This document shows, piece after piece, positions 35,283-44,970 of a DNA stretch of 48,015 nucleotides (positions are counted from its first letter, which is position 1; each line of letters starts with the position of its first letter). A program made the position numbers and the translations under genes. Source of the stretch: Eisenbergiella porci (lineage in GTDB: Bacteria > Bacillota > Clostridia > Lachnospirales > Lachnospiraceae); contig NZ_VUMI01000042.1 of the NCBI RefSeq assembly GCF_009696275.1, positions 1 through 48,015 of the forward strand. Direction: 5' to 3'. The notes under the pieces were generated by a model that saw only the letters and a program-made list of their open reading frames with translations, did not search any database and was not told the DNA's origin.

Positions 35283-36308
35283 TTACCTATGCGTCCATTT
35301 CCTATACCAGTCTGCAAAATTCCCCAAGCCCTCTTTGATACTTGTGGAAGGTTTATAATCAAAGTCCTTTACCAGTTCTGAAACATCCGCAAATGTCTGA
35401 TATACATCTCCGGGCTGCATTGGATAGAATTCCTTTTTCGCTTCTCTTCCAAGCGCTTTTTCCAATGTCTGAATAAATTCCATTAATTTCTCCGGTTTAT
35501 TATTTCCAATATTATAGATTTTATAACGATCCCCATCCTCATTAGGCACCGGCGGATTATTGAGCATCCGCATCACACCTTCTACAATATCATCTATATA
35601 TGTGAAGTCCCTGTACATGTCACCCTGATTAAATATCTTAATTGCTTTTCCAGCCATAATCTTATCGGAGAACCCAAAATAGGCCATGTCAGGTCGTCCG
35701 AAAGGACCATAAACCGTAAAAAAACGCAAGCCAGTAGCCGGAACATTATATAAATGGCTGTAAGTGTATGCCATAAGCTCGTCACTTTTTTTGGTTGCCG
35801 CATATAAGCTGACCGGACGGTCTACCGGATCTTCCGTTGAAAATGGAGTCTTTTTTTGATTTCCATATACTGACGAAGAGGAAGCGAACAGTAAATGCTC
35901 CACAGGATGCTTTCCTTCATCATAGGAATGCCTGCACGCTTCTAGAATATTATAAAAGCCAATAATATTGCTCTCAATATAAGAGTCAGGATTATCAATT
36001 GAATAACGTACTCCGGCCTGAGCCGCAAGGTTAACTACAATATCCGGCTGGTAAGAGGAAAACACACCTGATACCACCGCCTTATCTGCTATACTGCCAA
36101 GTACAAAATGAAAAGCAGGATTTTTTTTCAAAATTTCCAGCCTGCTTTCTTTCAGCCGGACATCGTAATAATTATTAAGATTGTCCAGTCCAATAACACA
36201 GCAGCCCTCATTCAGCAATCGTTTGGAAAGGTGGAAACCTATAAATCCTGCTGCACCAGTTATTAAAACCTTTTTAGAATTATCAAATGTTTTGTAATCC
36301 GCTCTCAC
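35283..36308 (-). CDS. UDP-glucuronate 4-epimerase
   Basis: A 341-aa extended-SDR enzyme: NAD motif GAAGFIG (residues 18-24), ASSSSVYG, the active-site YAATK pattern, and FFTVYGPFGRPDMA, which is characteristic of bacterial UDP-GlcA to UDP-GalA epimerases. It starts with GTG at 36308 behind GGAAGGTG. Its start lies 5 bp after the UDP-glucose dehydrogenase stop, so the pair converts UDP-Glc to UDP-GlcA to UDP-GalA. The uronic acid probably gives the envelope glycan negative charge. Confidence 0.9.
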   Translation of the reverse strand: MRADYKTFDNSKKVLITGAAGFIGFHLSKRLLNEGCCVIGLDNLNNYYDVRLKESRLEILKKNPAFHFVLGSIADKAVVSGVFSSYQPDIVVNLAAQAGVRYSIDNPDSYIESNIIGFYNILEACRHSYDEGKHPVEHLLFASSSSVYGNQKKTPFSTEDPVDRPVSLYAATKKSDELMAYTYSHLYNVPATGLRFFTVYGPFGRPDMAYFGFSDKIMAGKAIKIFNQGDMYRDFTYIDDIVEGVMRMLNNPPVPNEDGDRYKIYNIGNNKPEKLMEFIQTLEKALGREAKKEFYPMQPGDVYQTFADVSELVKDFDYKPSTSIKEGLGNFADWYRKWTHR

Positions 36309-36312
36309 TTTT

Positions 36313-37626
36313 TCACCTTCCTATACTATAATATTCTACTCCGGACTCCCGCATATCCGACGGGCTGTAAATATTCCTTCCATCGTATACCAGAGGTGTC
36401 TGCATCCGCTGCTTATATTCAGCCGCTTTCAATTCTTTTATTTCTTTCCATTCCGTAAATATAAAGCAAATGTTTGCGCCTTCCAGAGCAGCTTCAGGAG
36501 AAGACACATAAGTTATTTGTCCAAGCCCATTAGTTCCCTCGGGAAATTTTTTCTTACTATTCCCCTCAGCTACCGGATCGTATGCATAAATATTGGCTCC
36601 CTGCTCTAATAGAAGTTGAATGTTATCCACCGACGGCGCTTCCCGCAAATCATCAGTTCCAGGTTTAAAAGCCAACCCTAAAACCGCGACCTTCAGGTTC
36701 TGGAAGGTTATCATTCTGTCACATGCCTTGTAAAACAATCTGGTCTTCTGCTGCGCATTAACATCCACGGCCGCTTCAATCGTTTTCAAGGAATACCCAT
36801 GCTGTCTCGCGATGAATTTTAATGCTTTGGTATCCTTAGGAAAGCAGCTTCCCCCATAACCAATTCCGGCCTTAAGAAAATTAGCGCCGATTCGCTCGTC
36901 ATAACTCATTCCTTTTGCAATATCTTCTATATTGGCTCCCACCAATTCACAGAGATTTGCAATCTCATTCATATAGGATATTTTCAGGGCTAAGAAATCA
37001 TTGCAGGCATATTTAATCATCTCCGCAGAACGTCTGCTCACAGAAACTACAGGTAATTGAAAGGGTTCATATATTTTCTGCAGCATTTCCTCCGCATGTC
37101 TGCTCTCCGTCCCTATAACAATGCGCGCCGCATGCAGCGTATCATGGACAGCGGAGCCCTGTGCCAAAAACTCCGGATTGGATGCCACTTCAATTTTTAC
37201 CTCTTTATGAACTAAAAAGTCATGGATAAATTGTTCTACCTTATCATTTGTACCTACAGGAACCGTGGATTTTACTACTACCAGACAATCTCTCTCCACA
37301 TTCTCCGCTATTTGCCTGGAAACTGTAGCAATGTAGCTAAGATTTGCGGAGCCGTCTGGCTGTTCCGGTGTACCAACGCCGATAAATATTGCATCAGGAT
37401 CTTTATATGCTTTTTGGAAATCCGTTGTATAATGCAACCGACCCGCGGCATAATTTTTACGCATTAATTCTTCCAGATCTTTTTCGTAAATGGGAGATAT
37501 TCCTTTCTCCATCAGCTCTACTTTTCTTTTATCCGTATCCACACACGTAACATTATGCCCTTTTTCAGCAAAGCAAACACCCGCAACCAAACCTACATAT
37601 CCTGTACCAGCTACTACTATTTTCAT
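36313..37626 (-). CDS. ugd: UDP-glucose 6-dehydrogenase
   Basis: 437 aa: GTGYVGLVAGVCFAEKGH for NAD binding, VKSTVPVGTND, EFLAQGSA, and the catalytic Cys in GYGGSCFPKDTKAL. GLAFKPGTDDLREAPS completes the second Rossmann half. It oxidises UDP-glucose to UDP-glucuronate with two NAD. The length is standard and GGGGTG precedes the ATG. Its stop is 5 bp before the epimerase start. Confidence 0.95.
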   Translation of the reverse strand: MKIVVAGTGYVGLVAGVCFAEKGHNVTCVDTDKRKVELMEKGISPIYEKDLEELMRKNYAAGRLHYTTDFQKAYKDPDAIFIGVGTPEQPDGSANLSYIATVSRQIAENVERDCLVVVKSTVPVGTNDKVEQFIHDFLVHKEVKIEVASNPEFLAQGSAVHDTLHAARIVIGTESRHAEEMLQKIYEPFQLPVVSVSRRSAEMIKYACNDFLALKISYMNEIANLCELVGANIEDIAKGMSYDERIGANFLKAGIGYGGSCFPKDTKALKFIARQHGYSLKTIEAAVDVNAQQKTRLFYKACDRMITFQNLKVAVLGLAFKPGTDDLREAPSVDNIQLLLEQGANIYAYDPVAEGNSKKKFPEGTNGLGQITYVSSPEAALEGANICFIFTEWKEIKELKAAEYKQRMQTPLVYDGRNIYSPSDMRESGVEYYSIGR

Positions 37627-37742
37627 CTTTTCACCCCGCTTAACTTTTATACTAAACTGTATCTATTTTAACATACCAAAACAAAATAAGAAACCTTACA
37701 ATTATTAACGTCTTATAATATCAGAAACGCGCGACGAAAAAC

Positions 37743-37771
37743 TGGACGCGATATAGTTTATTGATTATAAT
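37743..37771 (+). promoter_or_regulatory. candidate promoter of the GT-C-like gene at 37811
   Basis: -35-like TGGACG (37743-37748) and -10 TATAAT (37766-37771) with a 17-bp spacer lie 39 bp before the ATG, which has TGGAG upstream. Confidence 0.5.
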
Positions 37772-37810
37772 ATTAATTGTTATTCAAACAAATATACTGG
37801 AGAAAAATCT

Positions 37811-39406
37811 ATGAACAGAAAATCTTATAAAACCTTTTTCCTCTGTCTGCTCACAATTTGCTATACTTTAATATTATGTGTTGTCTATATACATTTTGGC
37901 CATACCAAAATTGGCTATGATGGAGATGAAGTATTTTCGTACATGTCCTCTAATTCGGAGGTCAACTATAAGGAGCTTACTGCATTGCAGGATAATTCCT
38001 GGTATCCTTCTGAATATTTCCACGATGCTTTATCTGTTAAGGAAGGGTACCGGTTCCATTACGAAATTCCAGTAAGAAATCAGGCCACAGATGTGCACCC
38101 GCCTTTTTATTATATCCTTTTGCATACTATATGTTCATTTTTTCCTGGACAGTTTTCCATGTGGTATGGCATAGCACTTAATATAATATTGACCCTTCTT
38201 TCATTATTCGTTCTCTTTTTACTGCTTCGATTATTTATAGGTGGCAGCTTTTTACCATTAACCATATGTTTTATATTCGGTATGACATATGGGGTTATTA
38301 ATAATGTCCTTTTTATTAGAATGTATGTTCTTCTTATGCTTTTGGTAACGTTACAATATTATCTTCATTTACGTATGTTCCTTGCACTCAAACTTACTAC
38401 TGATAAATTTAAATTTGGGCAGCTTATACTTTTAGCTCTCGTTACTATACTTGGCACGCTCTCTCAATATTATTTTCTTATTTTTCTTTTTTGGCTTGCC
38501 GCATTTTTTTGCCTTATTCTATTCATCCAGAAGAAGTGGACAGCTTTATTTCAATATATCTTAACAATATTGATATCAGGTATCTGCAGCGTTATTATGT
38601 ATCCAACAATGATTAAACATATTTTTTCGGGATATCGGGGAGAAGAAGCCGCGCATAAGCTTGTAAGCATTCAGGGGACTTTCGGCGATATACGTGAAAT
38701 GTTTTCTATAATGAGTCGTCAGTTAGCCAACAGGCATCTTGGCCAGATTCTGGTTATAATGCTTTTTTGGGCACTTCTTTTGCTATTGCTTAAAAAACTG
38801 ACGGTAAAAAATATTGCTTATACGTTAATTTTATCATTACCAGCAATACTTTACTTCTTAACTGTAACAAAAATATCTCCTTATGTGATAGATCGTTATA
38901 TTACCCCTGTGTATGGAATTATATTTGGATTAACTGCTGCTGGGGTCGTAATGCTAACAAAGATAACGCTGTCTAATGTACGAACAGTTTCTATAAATTA
39001 TTTTATTGCAGCATTGATTTTATGTATTGGAGCCTTTTTTTCCATACATCATATGACCGGTAATGTCGAACAATCAAGATATTGGTTTTCTGATAGAAAT
39101 CAAGCAATCAAAGAGTATACTAGTGAGAATAATTTCTGTATTTATATAAGTGCAGATGAATACCATTGGAAGATTTGGAGTGAATTTCCCTCTTTTCTGG
39201 AGTATGAGAAAATTTATTATATTGATGGGCTTCTCTGGAATTCTGTATCAGATAAAACAATATCTGATTACAATAAAATTCTTGTCTATATCGAAGATGG
39301 CGTGGATATAGAAAAAGCCAAGTCCTATATCCAAAGGGAACTCGGATATAGGACTTGGGAATTGCTATTTGAATCTGCTTATGCTGAGGGATATATTGTC
39401 AGTTAG
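37811..39406 (+). CDS. multi-TM GT-C-like glycosyltransferase
   Basis: 531 aa with about eleven helices. The first outer loop carries YDGDEVFSY (Asp37, Asp39, Glu40), followed by DVHPPFYYILLH, the pattern of GT39-like/GT-C enzymes. A hydrophilic C-terminus of about 110 residues follows. The DNA is clearly AT-rich compared with the left half of the window. Its 3' end overlaps the convergent truncated SGNH frame by 8 bp. It may be the first gene of the transferred AT-rich region. Confidence 0.75.
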   Translation: MNRKSYKTFFLCLLTICYTLILCVVYIHFGHTKIGYDGDEVFSYMSSNSEVNYKELTALQDNSWYPSEYFHDALSVKEGYRFHYEIPVRNQATDVHPPFYYILLHTICSFFPGQFSMWYGIALNIILTLLSLFVLFLLLRLFIGGSFLPLTICFIFGMTYGVINNVLFIRMYVLLMLLVTLQYYLHLRMFLALKLTTDKFKFGQLILLALVTILGTLSQYYFLIFLFWLAAFFCLILFIQKKWTALFQYILTILISGICSVIMYPTMIKHIFSGYRGEEAAHKLVSIQGTFGDIREMFSIMSRQLANRHLGQILVIMLFWALLLLLLKKLTVKNIAYTLILSLPAILYFLTVTKISPYVIDRYITPVYGIIFGLTAAGVVMLTKITLSNVRTVSINYFIAALILCIGAFFSIHHMTGNVEQSRYWFSDRNQAIKEYTSENNFCIYISADEYHWKIWSEFPSFLEYEKIYYIDGLLWNSVSDKTISDYNKILVYIEDGVDIEKAKSYIQRELGYRTWELLFESAYAEGYIVS

Positions 39407-39600
39407 AGCTAATCCATTTTTCAATATCACCAATTAATTTCTCAGTACGAATCTTCACACCTTGATCATTCAGATGATAAGCAGAATCGAAAAAATATTT
39501 TTCATCTATTATATAGTCTGTAAAATCTGAAATTATAGGACATTGTAGCTCCATTGCCAATTCTTTTTGTATATTCCGACTCCCGAGTCCCTGCTGTCCG
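39399..39600 (-). pseudogene. C-terminal remnant of an SGNH (AlgJ/DltD-like) gene
   Basis: A ~66-residue minus-strand fragment ends with the SGNH terminal block FDSAYHLNDQG (Asp and His in DSAYH) and a short helix to the stop. The N-terminal nine tenths, including the GDS block, is missing. The reading frame runs right into the decayed IS21 element at about 39600. No matching 5' part lies beyond the element at 41.7-41.9 kb. It is probably the stump of a further acylation partner gene deleted with the insertion. Confidence 0.65.
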
Positions 39601-39727
39601 ACAACAGGAAACCGCAAATCCGTTTTTTAGGGAACCTTCATTCCGGAGGTGGAAACCATTAACATATATTCTTTAGAATGTCATCATTCACCGCAATGCG
39701 TAAATACATTCAAAGAAGAGCATCACC

Positions 39728-40954
39728 ATGATCAAGTACCGAGAGGACCTGAGATTATCAAATCTCGGACTCAGCCAGCAAAGCATCGGCGAATCCAAGA
39801 AAACGGTCAATCGTGTCCTTAAGTAAGCCAATGAGCTGAATATTTCCTGGCCGCTTGATATAAATGATACCGATGTTGTGCTTGAGCTTGAGGAAAAATT
39901 ATTTTCTTCTACAAACAAGCCTACCGCATCCAACAAACGGATACCGACAGGATCCTGAAATCCTATGTCTTTGTCGGTGTTATGACCTACAGCCAGTATG
40001 CATATGCTGAAGCATTTAGGGAAATAAAGCAGAAATCCTGAATCTCTACCCATGTGCATATGTATGAATACTTTGGCAGTGTTGCCAAAATCTTAGTACC
40101 GGATAACTGCAAAGCTGCCATTATCCCGGCATATGACAGGACTCCAAAGGACAAGCCCAATGCGGAGGGAACTTCAGAAGTGATATCCAAGTAGATCACC
40201 GCATCTATCCGGAATGAGTATTTCTTCTCCCTTACCGAATTAAACAGGGCAACAAGAAAGAAGCTAGAACTGTTCAACTACAAACTCTTTCAAAAGAAAG
40301 AGGGCCGCCGGATCAGCTTGTTTCTTGAGAAAGAAAAGCTATTTTTGACACCGCTGCCTGTTATCCGCTTTAAAATGGAAGACTGGAAACAGGCTACCGC
40401 CCAGATTAATTATCACATAAGTATAGAAAAAAAACGTTATACTCAGTGCTATATGAATGCAAAAAAAGTTGATGTACGGATAATGGAACACACAATTGAA
40501 TTTTTCTATAACCATAACCACATCGCCTCCCACCGCCACTTCACCGGGCGCTCCGGCAATACAACACCATTACGAAGCATATAGTGCAGGATCACCAGAG
40601 ATATCTGGAACGGAACGGTGACCGTTTCCGCAAATGGGCTGAGCGGATTGATATAAACACATACTCAGTGGTAAATGCAATATTACCTCCCCCCGTAGAA
40701 CAGCAGATATACCGGAGCTGCATGGGCTCCTAAAGCTAGCTGGGAAGTATTAAGACAGCAGACTGGAAGCCGCCTGCAAAAAGGCACTGTCCTTTACAGC
40801 TTCGCCCAGTTACAAGAGTATAAGCCATGTTCTTGCAACCGGAGCTGACCAGCGCGTTTCATCCGAATATGAAATACCAGCCACGAAGCAGAAAGCAAAA
40901 GCAAAAGGCATCATCCGTTATGCCAACTATACTATCGGAGGTAAGCACATATGA
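39728..40954 (+). pseudogene. istA: degenerate istA transposase of an IS21-family element
   Basis: A chain of frames broken by stops and shifts still spells IstA: an N-terminal HTH-like REDLRLSNLGLSQQSIGES, ELNISWPLDIND, a central region rich in stops, and a C-terminus reading ATGADQRVSSEYEIPA followed by KGIIRYANYTIG. The final TGA overlaps the istB ATG (ATATGA), the normal IS21 arrangement. Many lesions indicate an old, inactive copy. It would have catalysed cut-and-paste transposition with IstB. Confidence 0.75.
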
Positions 40955-41662
40955 CCAATCAGAGCACAATTGATAAATTAATTGAAATACGCCTCACCAC
41001 AATGGCGGATGCATTCCGCAGTCAGCTGGAAGATCCTAAGCTAAAGGAGGTTCCTTTCGAGGATCGTTTTGATATGCTGGTAGATATCGAGTTCAGCAGC
41101 CGCAAAAACAACTTTTTAAAGAGCCTGATCTGGAATGCCGTATTCGACCAACCCGATGTCAGCATTATGGATATCAAATACACACCGGGCGCAACTCATT
41201 AAGCGCCTTGCCACCAGTAAGTATGGAAGACTTACATAGCCTGTGCCTTTGGTATAGAGGCGCGTAAGCAGTATTTTCAACACCAGGTAGTCCGTCTCTG
41301 CCCGACCTACTCATTGCCCTGGAAATGGCGCGTTCTGACGGAAGATACAAAAAGGCGATGGCCAAGCACGCCCCCCCTGTTGCTAGTCCTGGATGAATGG
41401 CTTCTCCTGAGGCCCACAGTGGGATATCTTCGAGTTCCTGCATAGGAGGCGAGAGAAATCGCCTACCATCTTTTGCTCGCAGTATGAGTATTCTGACTGG
41501 TATAAACAGCTCGGTGGGGATGGCCGCCCCTCCACCCCTTGCCGATGCATCATAGGCAGAATCACTCATGACTGTTATATGAGCAACATCACCAGTATTG
41601 ATCCTCAGAATGATAAATCAATGTGTGAGGTATATGGCTTAGATAAAGCATTACGCGAATAA
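40951..41662 (+). pseudogene. istB: degenerate istB ATPase of the IS21-family element
   Basis: The first 83 residues are intact IstB N-terminus (KLIEIRLTTMADAFRSQLE, FDMLVDIEFSSRKNNFL). After a stop at 41200 the similarity goes on in shifted frames: QLIKRLATSKYG, then ACAFGIEARKQYF, LDEWLL, SPTIFCSQYEYSDWYKQL and CEVYGLDKALRE at the end. The Walker A stretch is missing between KYG and the next piece, so no ATPase could be made. Confidence 0.8.
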
Positions 41663-41924
41663 ATTCGCAATAGTGGTTTCCCATATGCCAAACTGGCGGT
41701 TTCCGCCAGCCCAGATATGCGTTTTCAACACACAAGAATATTTACTTCTTAATGAAAAGGCCAGAATCCTGGCTCTATCTGTTCACGTTTGCATTGCATA
41801 CCTGAATTAGTTTTAGAATTCACCTTTTTATTTTATTATAGAAGACCTGATAAATCTTTAATTACAGAAAAACTTTCACAGACTCTCTTAAATTGTGACG
41901 ACCTAAATGTTGATGTAAAATTAA

Positions 41925-42977
41925 TTACATTATTACTTTTTTCCCATCGTAACTAGTAAACTGTGGCCTCTTGTGAATAATTTTCAAAAAATATTGGTAG
42001 ATTATTTGGCTGGCTACATAAATACATAAAATCCAATGCAATAAAAATATCCCATTTTTTCTAGTAATTGAATAGTACACGCTATCAAATAAAGAAAAAA
42101 ATAATGTATACGAGTACAAGGGAAATAAATATTTTTTATATTTTATACTCGGCTGTAGTTTTTCCCTGCCCGAAAATCCATTATTTCCTTGTTGTTCAAA
42201 ATGTACATTATTAATAATTCTCCATTTTATCTTAGGAAAATAAGCCTTCAAAGAATCTACTGAATAATGCGTTAAGGGATCATCTTTCACCATAATAACA
42301 TTTTTACTTCCACTTTCTATCATATAATAAAATAAATGAGTAAAAACATCCCCCTCCTCAAAAGCTCCTGGAATAGTATTGAAATACTCCCTATCAACCA
42401 TTGTACCCATACAACATAATTCAAAAATAACTGGCGTTTTTATATTATTAAATGATATAACTAAATAATCATTATTTTCATTTATTATATCAAACTTTTT
42501 GCGTAAGACTTTTTCAAAAAAATTATATCCCTTTGAAAAACGATATATAAATAATGAAAAGGGATCGCCAAATTCAGATATATATTGATTTAATAATGGA
42601 TATTTATTGGGCCTTTTATATCCACTGCATAAAGCGACTTTGCAACTTGAATTTTCTTCTAATGAAATTACCTTTCTTAAAATACTATCTTTATTTTCCA
42701 TTACTTCATCATGATCTATTGTAATTACATATTTTCCGGAAGCCTTGCGAAAACCAATTAATTTTGCATTTACAGGATCAGTTTTAGGGTTCGGATATAC
42801 AATACAATTATACGCATCTGCTAATGATAATGTATTATCTGTAGATCCGCCATCAATAAGTAACACCTCAATTTTATTTGAAGGATAACTTTGTCTCTTT
42901 ATTGCATCTAAAGTTCGAGGTAAAACTTTTTCCGAGTTAAAGGTAGCAATAATAATAGAAACTTTAGGAAACGTCAT
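41925..42977 (-). CDS. GT2 family glycosyltransferase
   Basis: 350 aa from the ATG at 42977, chosen because GGAGG lies 5 bp upstream; a longer frame to 43100 would overlap the aminotransferase gene. The GT-A domain starts KVSIIIATFNSEKVLPRTL, with LIDGGSTDNT and TIDHDEVMENKD as the DxD region. A hydrophobic C-terminal segment (about 295-340) may contact the membrane. It is AT-rich, third of three co-directional genes. It probably adds a sugar, perhaps the amino sugar made by the upstream aminotransferase, to the growing glycan. Confidence 0.8.
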   Translation of the reverse strand: MTFPKVSIIIATFNSEKVLPRTLDAIKRQSYPSNKIEVLLIDGGSTDNTLSLADAYNCIVYPNPKTDPVNAKLIGFRKASGKYVITIDHDEVMENKDSILRKVISLEENSSCKVALCSGYKRPNKYPLLNQYISEFGDPFSLFIYRFSKGYNFFEKVLRKKFDIINENNDYLVISFNNIKTPVIFELCCMGTMVDREYFNTIPGAFEEGDVFTHLFYYMIESGSKNVIMVKDDPLTHYSVDSLKAYFPKIKWRIINNVHFEQQGNNGFSGREKLQPSIKYKKYLFPLYSYTLFFSLFDSVYYSITRKNGIFLLHWILCIYVASQIIYQYFLKIIHKRPQFTSYDGKKVIM

Positions 42978-42999
42978 AATAACCTCCAGTAATTTTTCT

Positions 43000-44136
43000 T
43001 TAATTATTTTTTCTGAAAAATTCATATATATGATCACATATATACGATATATCTTCTTGACGCAACTTATAATACATTGGAAGTCGTAATAATCTTTCAC
43101 TTTCTTTAGTTGTAAATCTATCTACTCCAAAAAAAACACCATATCTAAGACCTGCAGGAGAATTATGCAATGGTACATAATGAAAAACTGTTAATACTCC
43201 ACATTCTTTTAGATACTGAATTAATTTTGTTCTTTCATCCAATGATTTTAACTTTATATAGAACATGTGTGCATTATGCTCACAATATTTTGGAATAAAT
43301 GGAAGTTCAATCTTTCCATCTTCCTGCAATGGTTTTAAATATTTATAATATAAATTCCAACTATTTAGCCTATTATGCCTAATTTCATTTGCCTTTTCTA
43401 GTTGTGCCCATAGATAAGCTGCATTTAACTCGCTTGGTAGATAAGAAGAGCCATATTCAACCCAAGTATACTTATCAACTTCTCCGCGGAAAAACTTACT
43501 TCGATTTGTACCTTTTTCACGAATAATTTCTGCCTTTTCACAAAATTCTTGATCTCTAATTAGCAGAGCACCGCCTTCACCCATACTAAAATTTTTAGTT
43601 TCATGAAAACTTAAACAACCATAATTACCAAAAGTCCCTAAAAATTTTCCTTTATAAGTTGACTGTATAGCTTGTGCAGCATCCTCAACAACATATAATT
43701 GGTATTTATTAGCTATTTCCATGATGTTATCCATTTCACAAGCCACCCCAGCATAATGCACTGGAACTATAACTTTTGTCTTTTTTGTAATTGCTGATTC
43801 TATTAACTTTTCATCTATATTCATTGTATCAGGCCGAATATCAACAAATACCAACTTCGCACCTCTTTGAACAAAAGCGTCTGCTGTTGAAACAAAAGTA
43901 AATGATGGTAAAATAACTTCATCTCCGGGATGAATATCACACAAAATAGCAGCCATCTCTAATGCATGTGTACAGGATGTAGTAAGTAATGCTTTCGTTG
44001 TTTCAATCCTACTCTCGATCCACTCATTACATAATTTTGTGTATTTACCATCCCCACATATCTTTCCTGAAGCAATCGTATCCTTTATATAATTAATTTC
44101 CGTTCCTACAAATGGAGGATCATTAAATTTAATCAT
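43000..44136 (-). CDS. RffA/WecE-like nucleotide-sugar 4-aminotransferase (DegT family)
   Basis: A 378-aa PLP enzyme. The internal aldimine Lys is in FHETKNFSMGEGG (Lys181), the PLP-pyridine Asp in VVEDAAQA (Asp152), and the N-terminus IKFNDPPFVGTE matches the RffA/WecE type, which makes dTDP-4-amino-4,6-dideoxy-galactose (Fuc4N). AGGAGAG precedes the ATG. The dTDP-glucose synthase and dehydratase needed for its substrate are not in this window. It is coupled with two glycosyltransferase genes in an AT-rich cassette. Confidence 0.88.
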   Translation of the reverse strand: MIKFNDPPFVGTEINYIKDTIASGKICGDGKYTKLCNEWIESRIETTKALLTTSCTHALEMAAILCDIHPGDEVILPSFTFVSTADAFVQRGAKLVFVDIRPDTMNIDEKLIESAITKKTKVIVPVHYAGVACEMDNIMEIANKYQLYVVEDAAQAIQSTYKGKFLGTFGNYGCLSFHETKNFSMGEGGALLIRDQEFCEKAEIIREKGTNRSKFFRGEVDKYTWVEYGSSYLPSELNAAYLWAQLEKANEIRHNRLNSWNLYYKYLKPLQEDGKIELPFIPKYCEHNAHMFYIKLKSLDERTKLIQYLKECGVLTVFHYVPLHNSPAGLRYGVFFGVDRFTTKESERLLRLPMYYKLRQEDISYICDHIYEFFRKNN

Positions 44137-44146
44137 AACCGCTCTC

Positions 44147-44953
44147 CTAATTCTTTGATTTATTAAAAAAATTTTGAACTTTCATTACCAGGGTGGGATT
44201 TATTTCTAATATTGCCCCTTTAAAATAAATTTTTGTTAAATCCCAATTGGTCATTATCTTCCTTTTATTAGAATCTATTTTGATTCCATTTCTTTTACAC
44301 AGACGGACACCGTTATCCATCCACTTACCTCTGCGTACAGCTTCTTCATAGGGGAATGCGTAATCTAATGTTACTAAAAAAGGATGTTTATTATCTTTTA
44401 TCTCTAGCGAACCTAATCTCTCGAAATCCCAAGCACTCCAATTTAGTTTAATATATTTGTTCAAAAACTTTGAATCCCATATTCCTACCTGAGTTGAAAT
44501 CGAATATGCTGTTCCAGGCTTATAACATCCTATATTTTTTACGCCGTCAAAAACTTCACATGGAATAATTGGTGACTCCATCAAGCGCAAATTAGCAGCA
44601 GAATACTTCTGGGCTATTTGTATTAATTCGTCTATCTTATTGTTATTTACATAATCGCATAATAAATAATCATCCATCCATAACATAACATAAGGTTTAT
44701 TAACTACTTCTAATGCATTTAATATCATCTCAGACCACTGGCCATCAAAAATAATTTCCCTATCAAAATGGAGTACATTAGTTTTTTTATATTCATCTGG
44801 CAAACTATCAGTTACCAAAACCAATTCATATTTACAAAATTCCCAATATTTTCGAAATAGTCTCAAAAAAATATCCCACATATCAGAGTTCTTTTTACAA
44901 GAATATACAAGAATAGATAAGTCATTACTAAAATTTTTTTTCTCTTTCATCAT
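44147..44953 (-). CDS. putative GT-A glycosyltransferase
   Basis: A 268-aa soluble protein. SILVYSCKKNSDMWD begins a Rossmann-like nucleotide-binding part, VLVTDSLPDEYKK follows, and VMLWMDDYLLCDY carries a DD/DxD-type metal motif. I recognise it as a surface-polysaccharide glycosyltransferase of uncertain GT family. GAAGGG precedes the ATG. It is the first gene of the leftward three-gene cassette, with a promoter candidate at 45206-45234. Confidence 0.65.
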   Translation of the reverse strand: MMKEKKNFSNDLSILVYSCKKNSDMWDIFLRLFRKYWEFCKYELVLVTDSLPDEYKKTNVLHFDREIIFDGQWSEMILNALEVVNKPYVMLWMDDYLLCDYVNNNKIDELIQIAQKYSAANLRLMESPIIPCEVFDGVKNIGCYKPGTAYSISTQVGIWDSKFLNKYIKLNWSAWDFERLGSLEIKDNKHPFLVTLDYAFPYEEAVRRGKWMDNGVRLCKRNGIKIDSNKRKIMTNWDLTKIYFKGAILEINPTLVMKVQNFFNKSKN

Positions 44954-44970
44954 ACTATTACCCTTCTCTC

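Larger units (their letters stand above)
39601..41740 (+). mobile_element. decayed IS21-family insertion sequence
   Basis: The span covers the istA and istB relics plus non-coding ends. A GGAAACCA motif appears at both ends in opposite orientation (about 39650 and, inverted, about 41680-41690), and the right side has a small palindrome CTGGCGG/CCGCCAG near 41692-41709. Exact terminal repeats and a target duplication cannot be fixed by eye. It marks the border between the older glycan locus and the AT-rich cassette. Confidence 0.65.

Noticed and set aside
41174-41569. Minus-strand 131-aa frame within the IS21 relic
   Set aside because: It is antisense to the degraded istB sequence, which itself gives clear IstB motifs.
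41789-41956. 55-codon plus-strand frame starting with TTG, between the IS relic and the GT2 gene
   Set aside because: No ribosome binding site, no recognisable family, and it overlaps the end of the GT2 gene; AT-rich chance frame is more likely.
42978-43100. 41-residue N-terminal extension of the GT2 gene
   Set aside because: It overlaps the aminotransferase gene, while GGAGG directly precedes the internal ATG at 42977 and the GT-A fold starts there.
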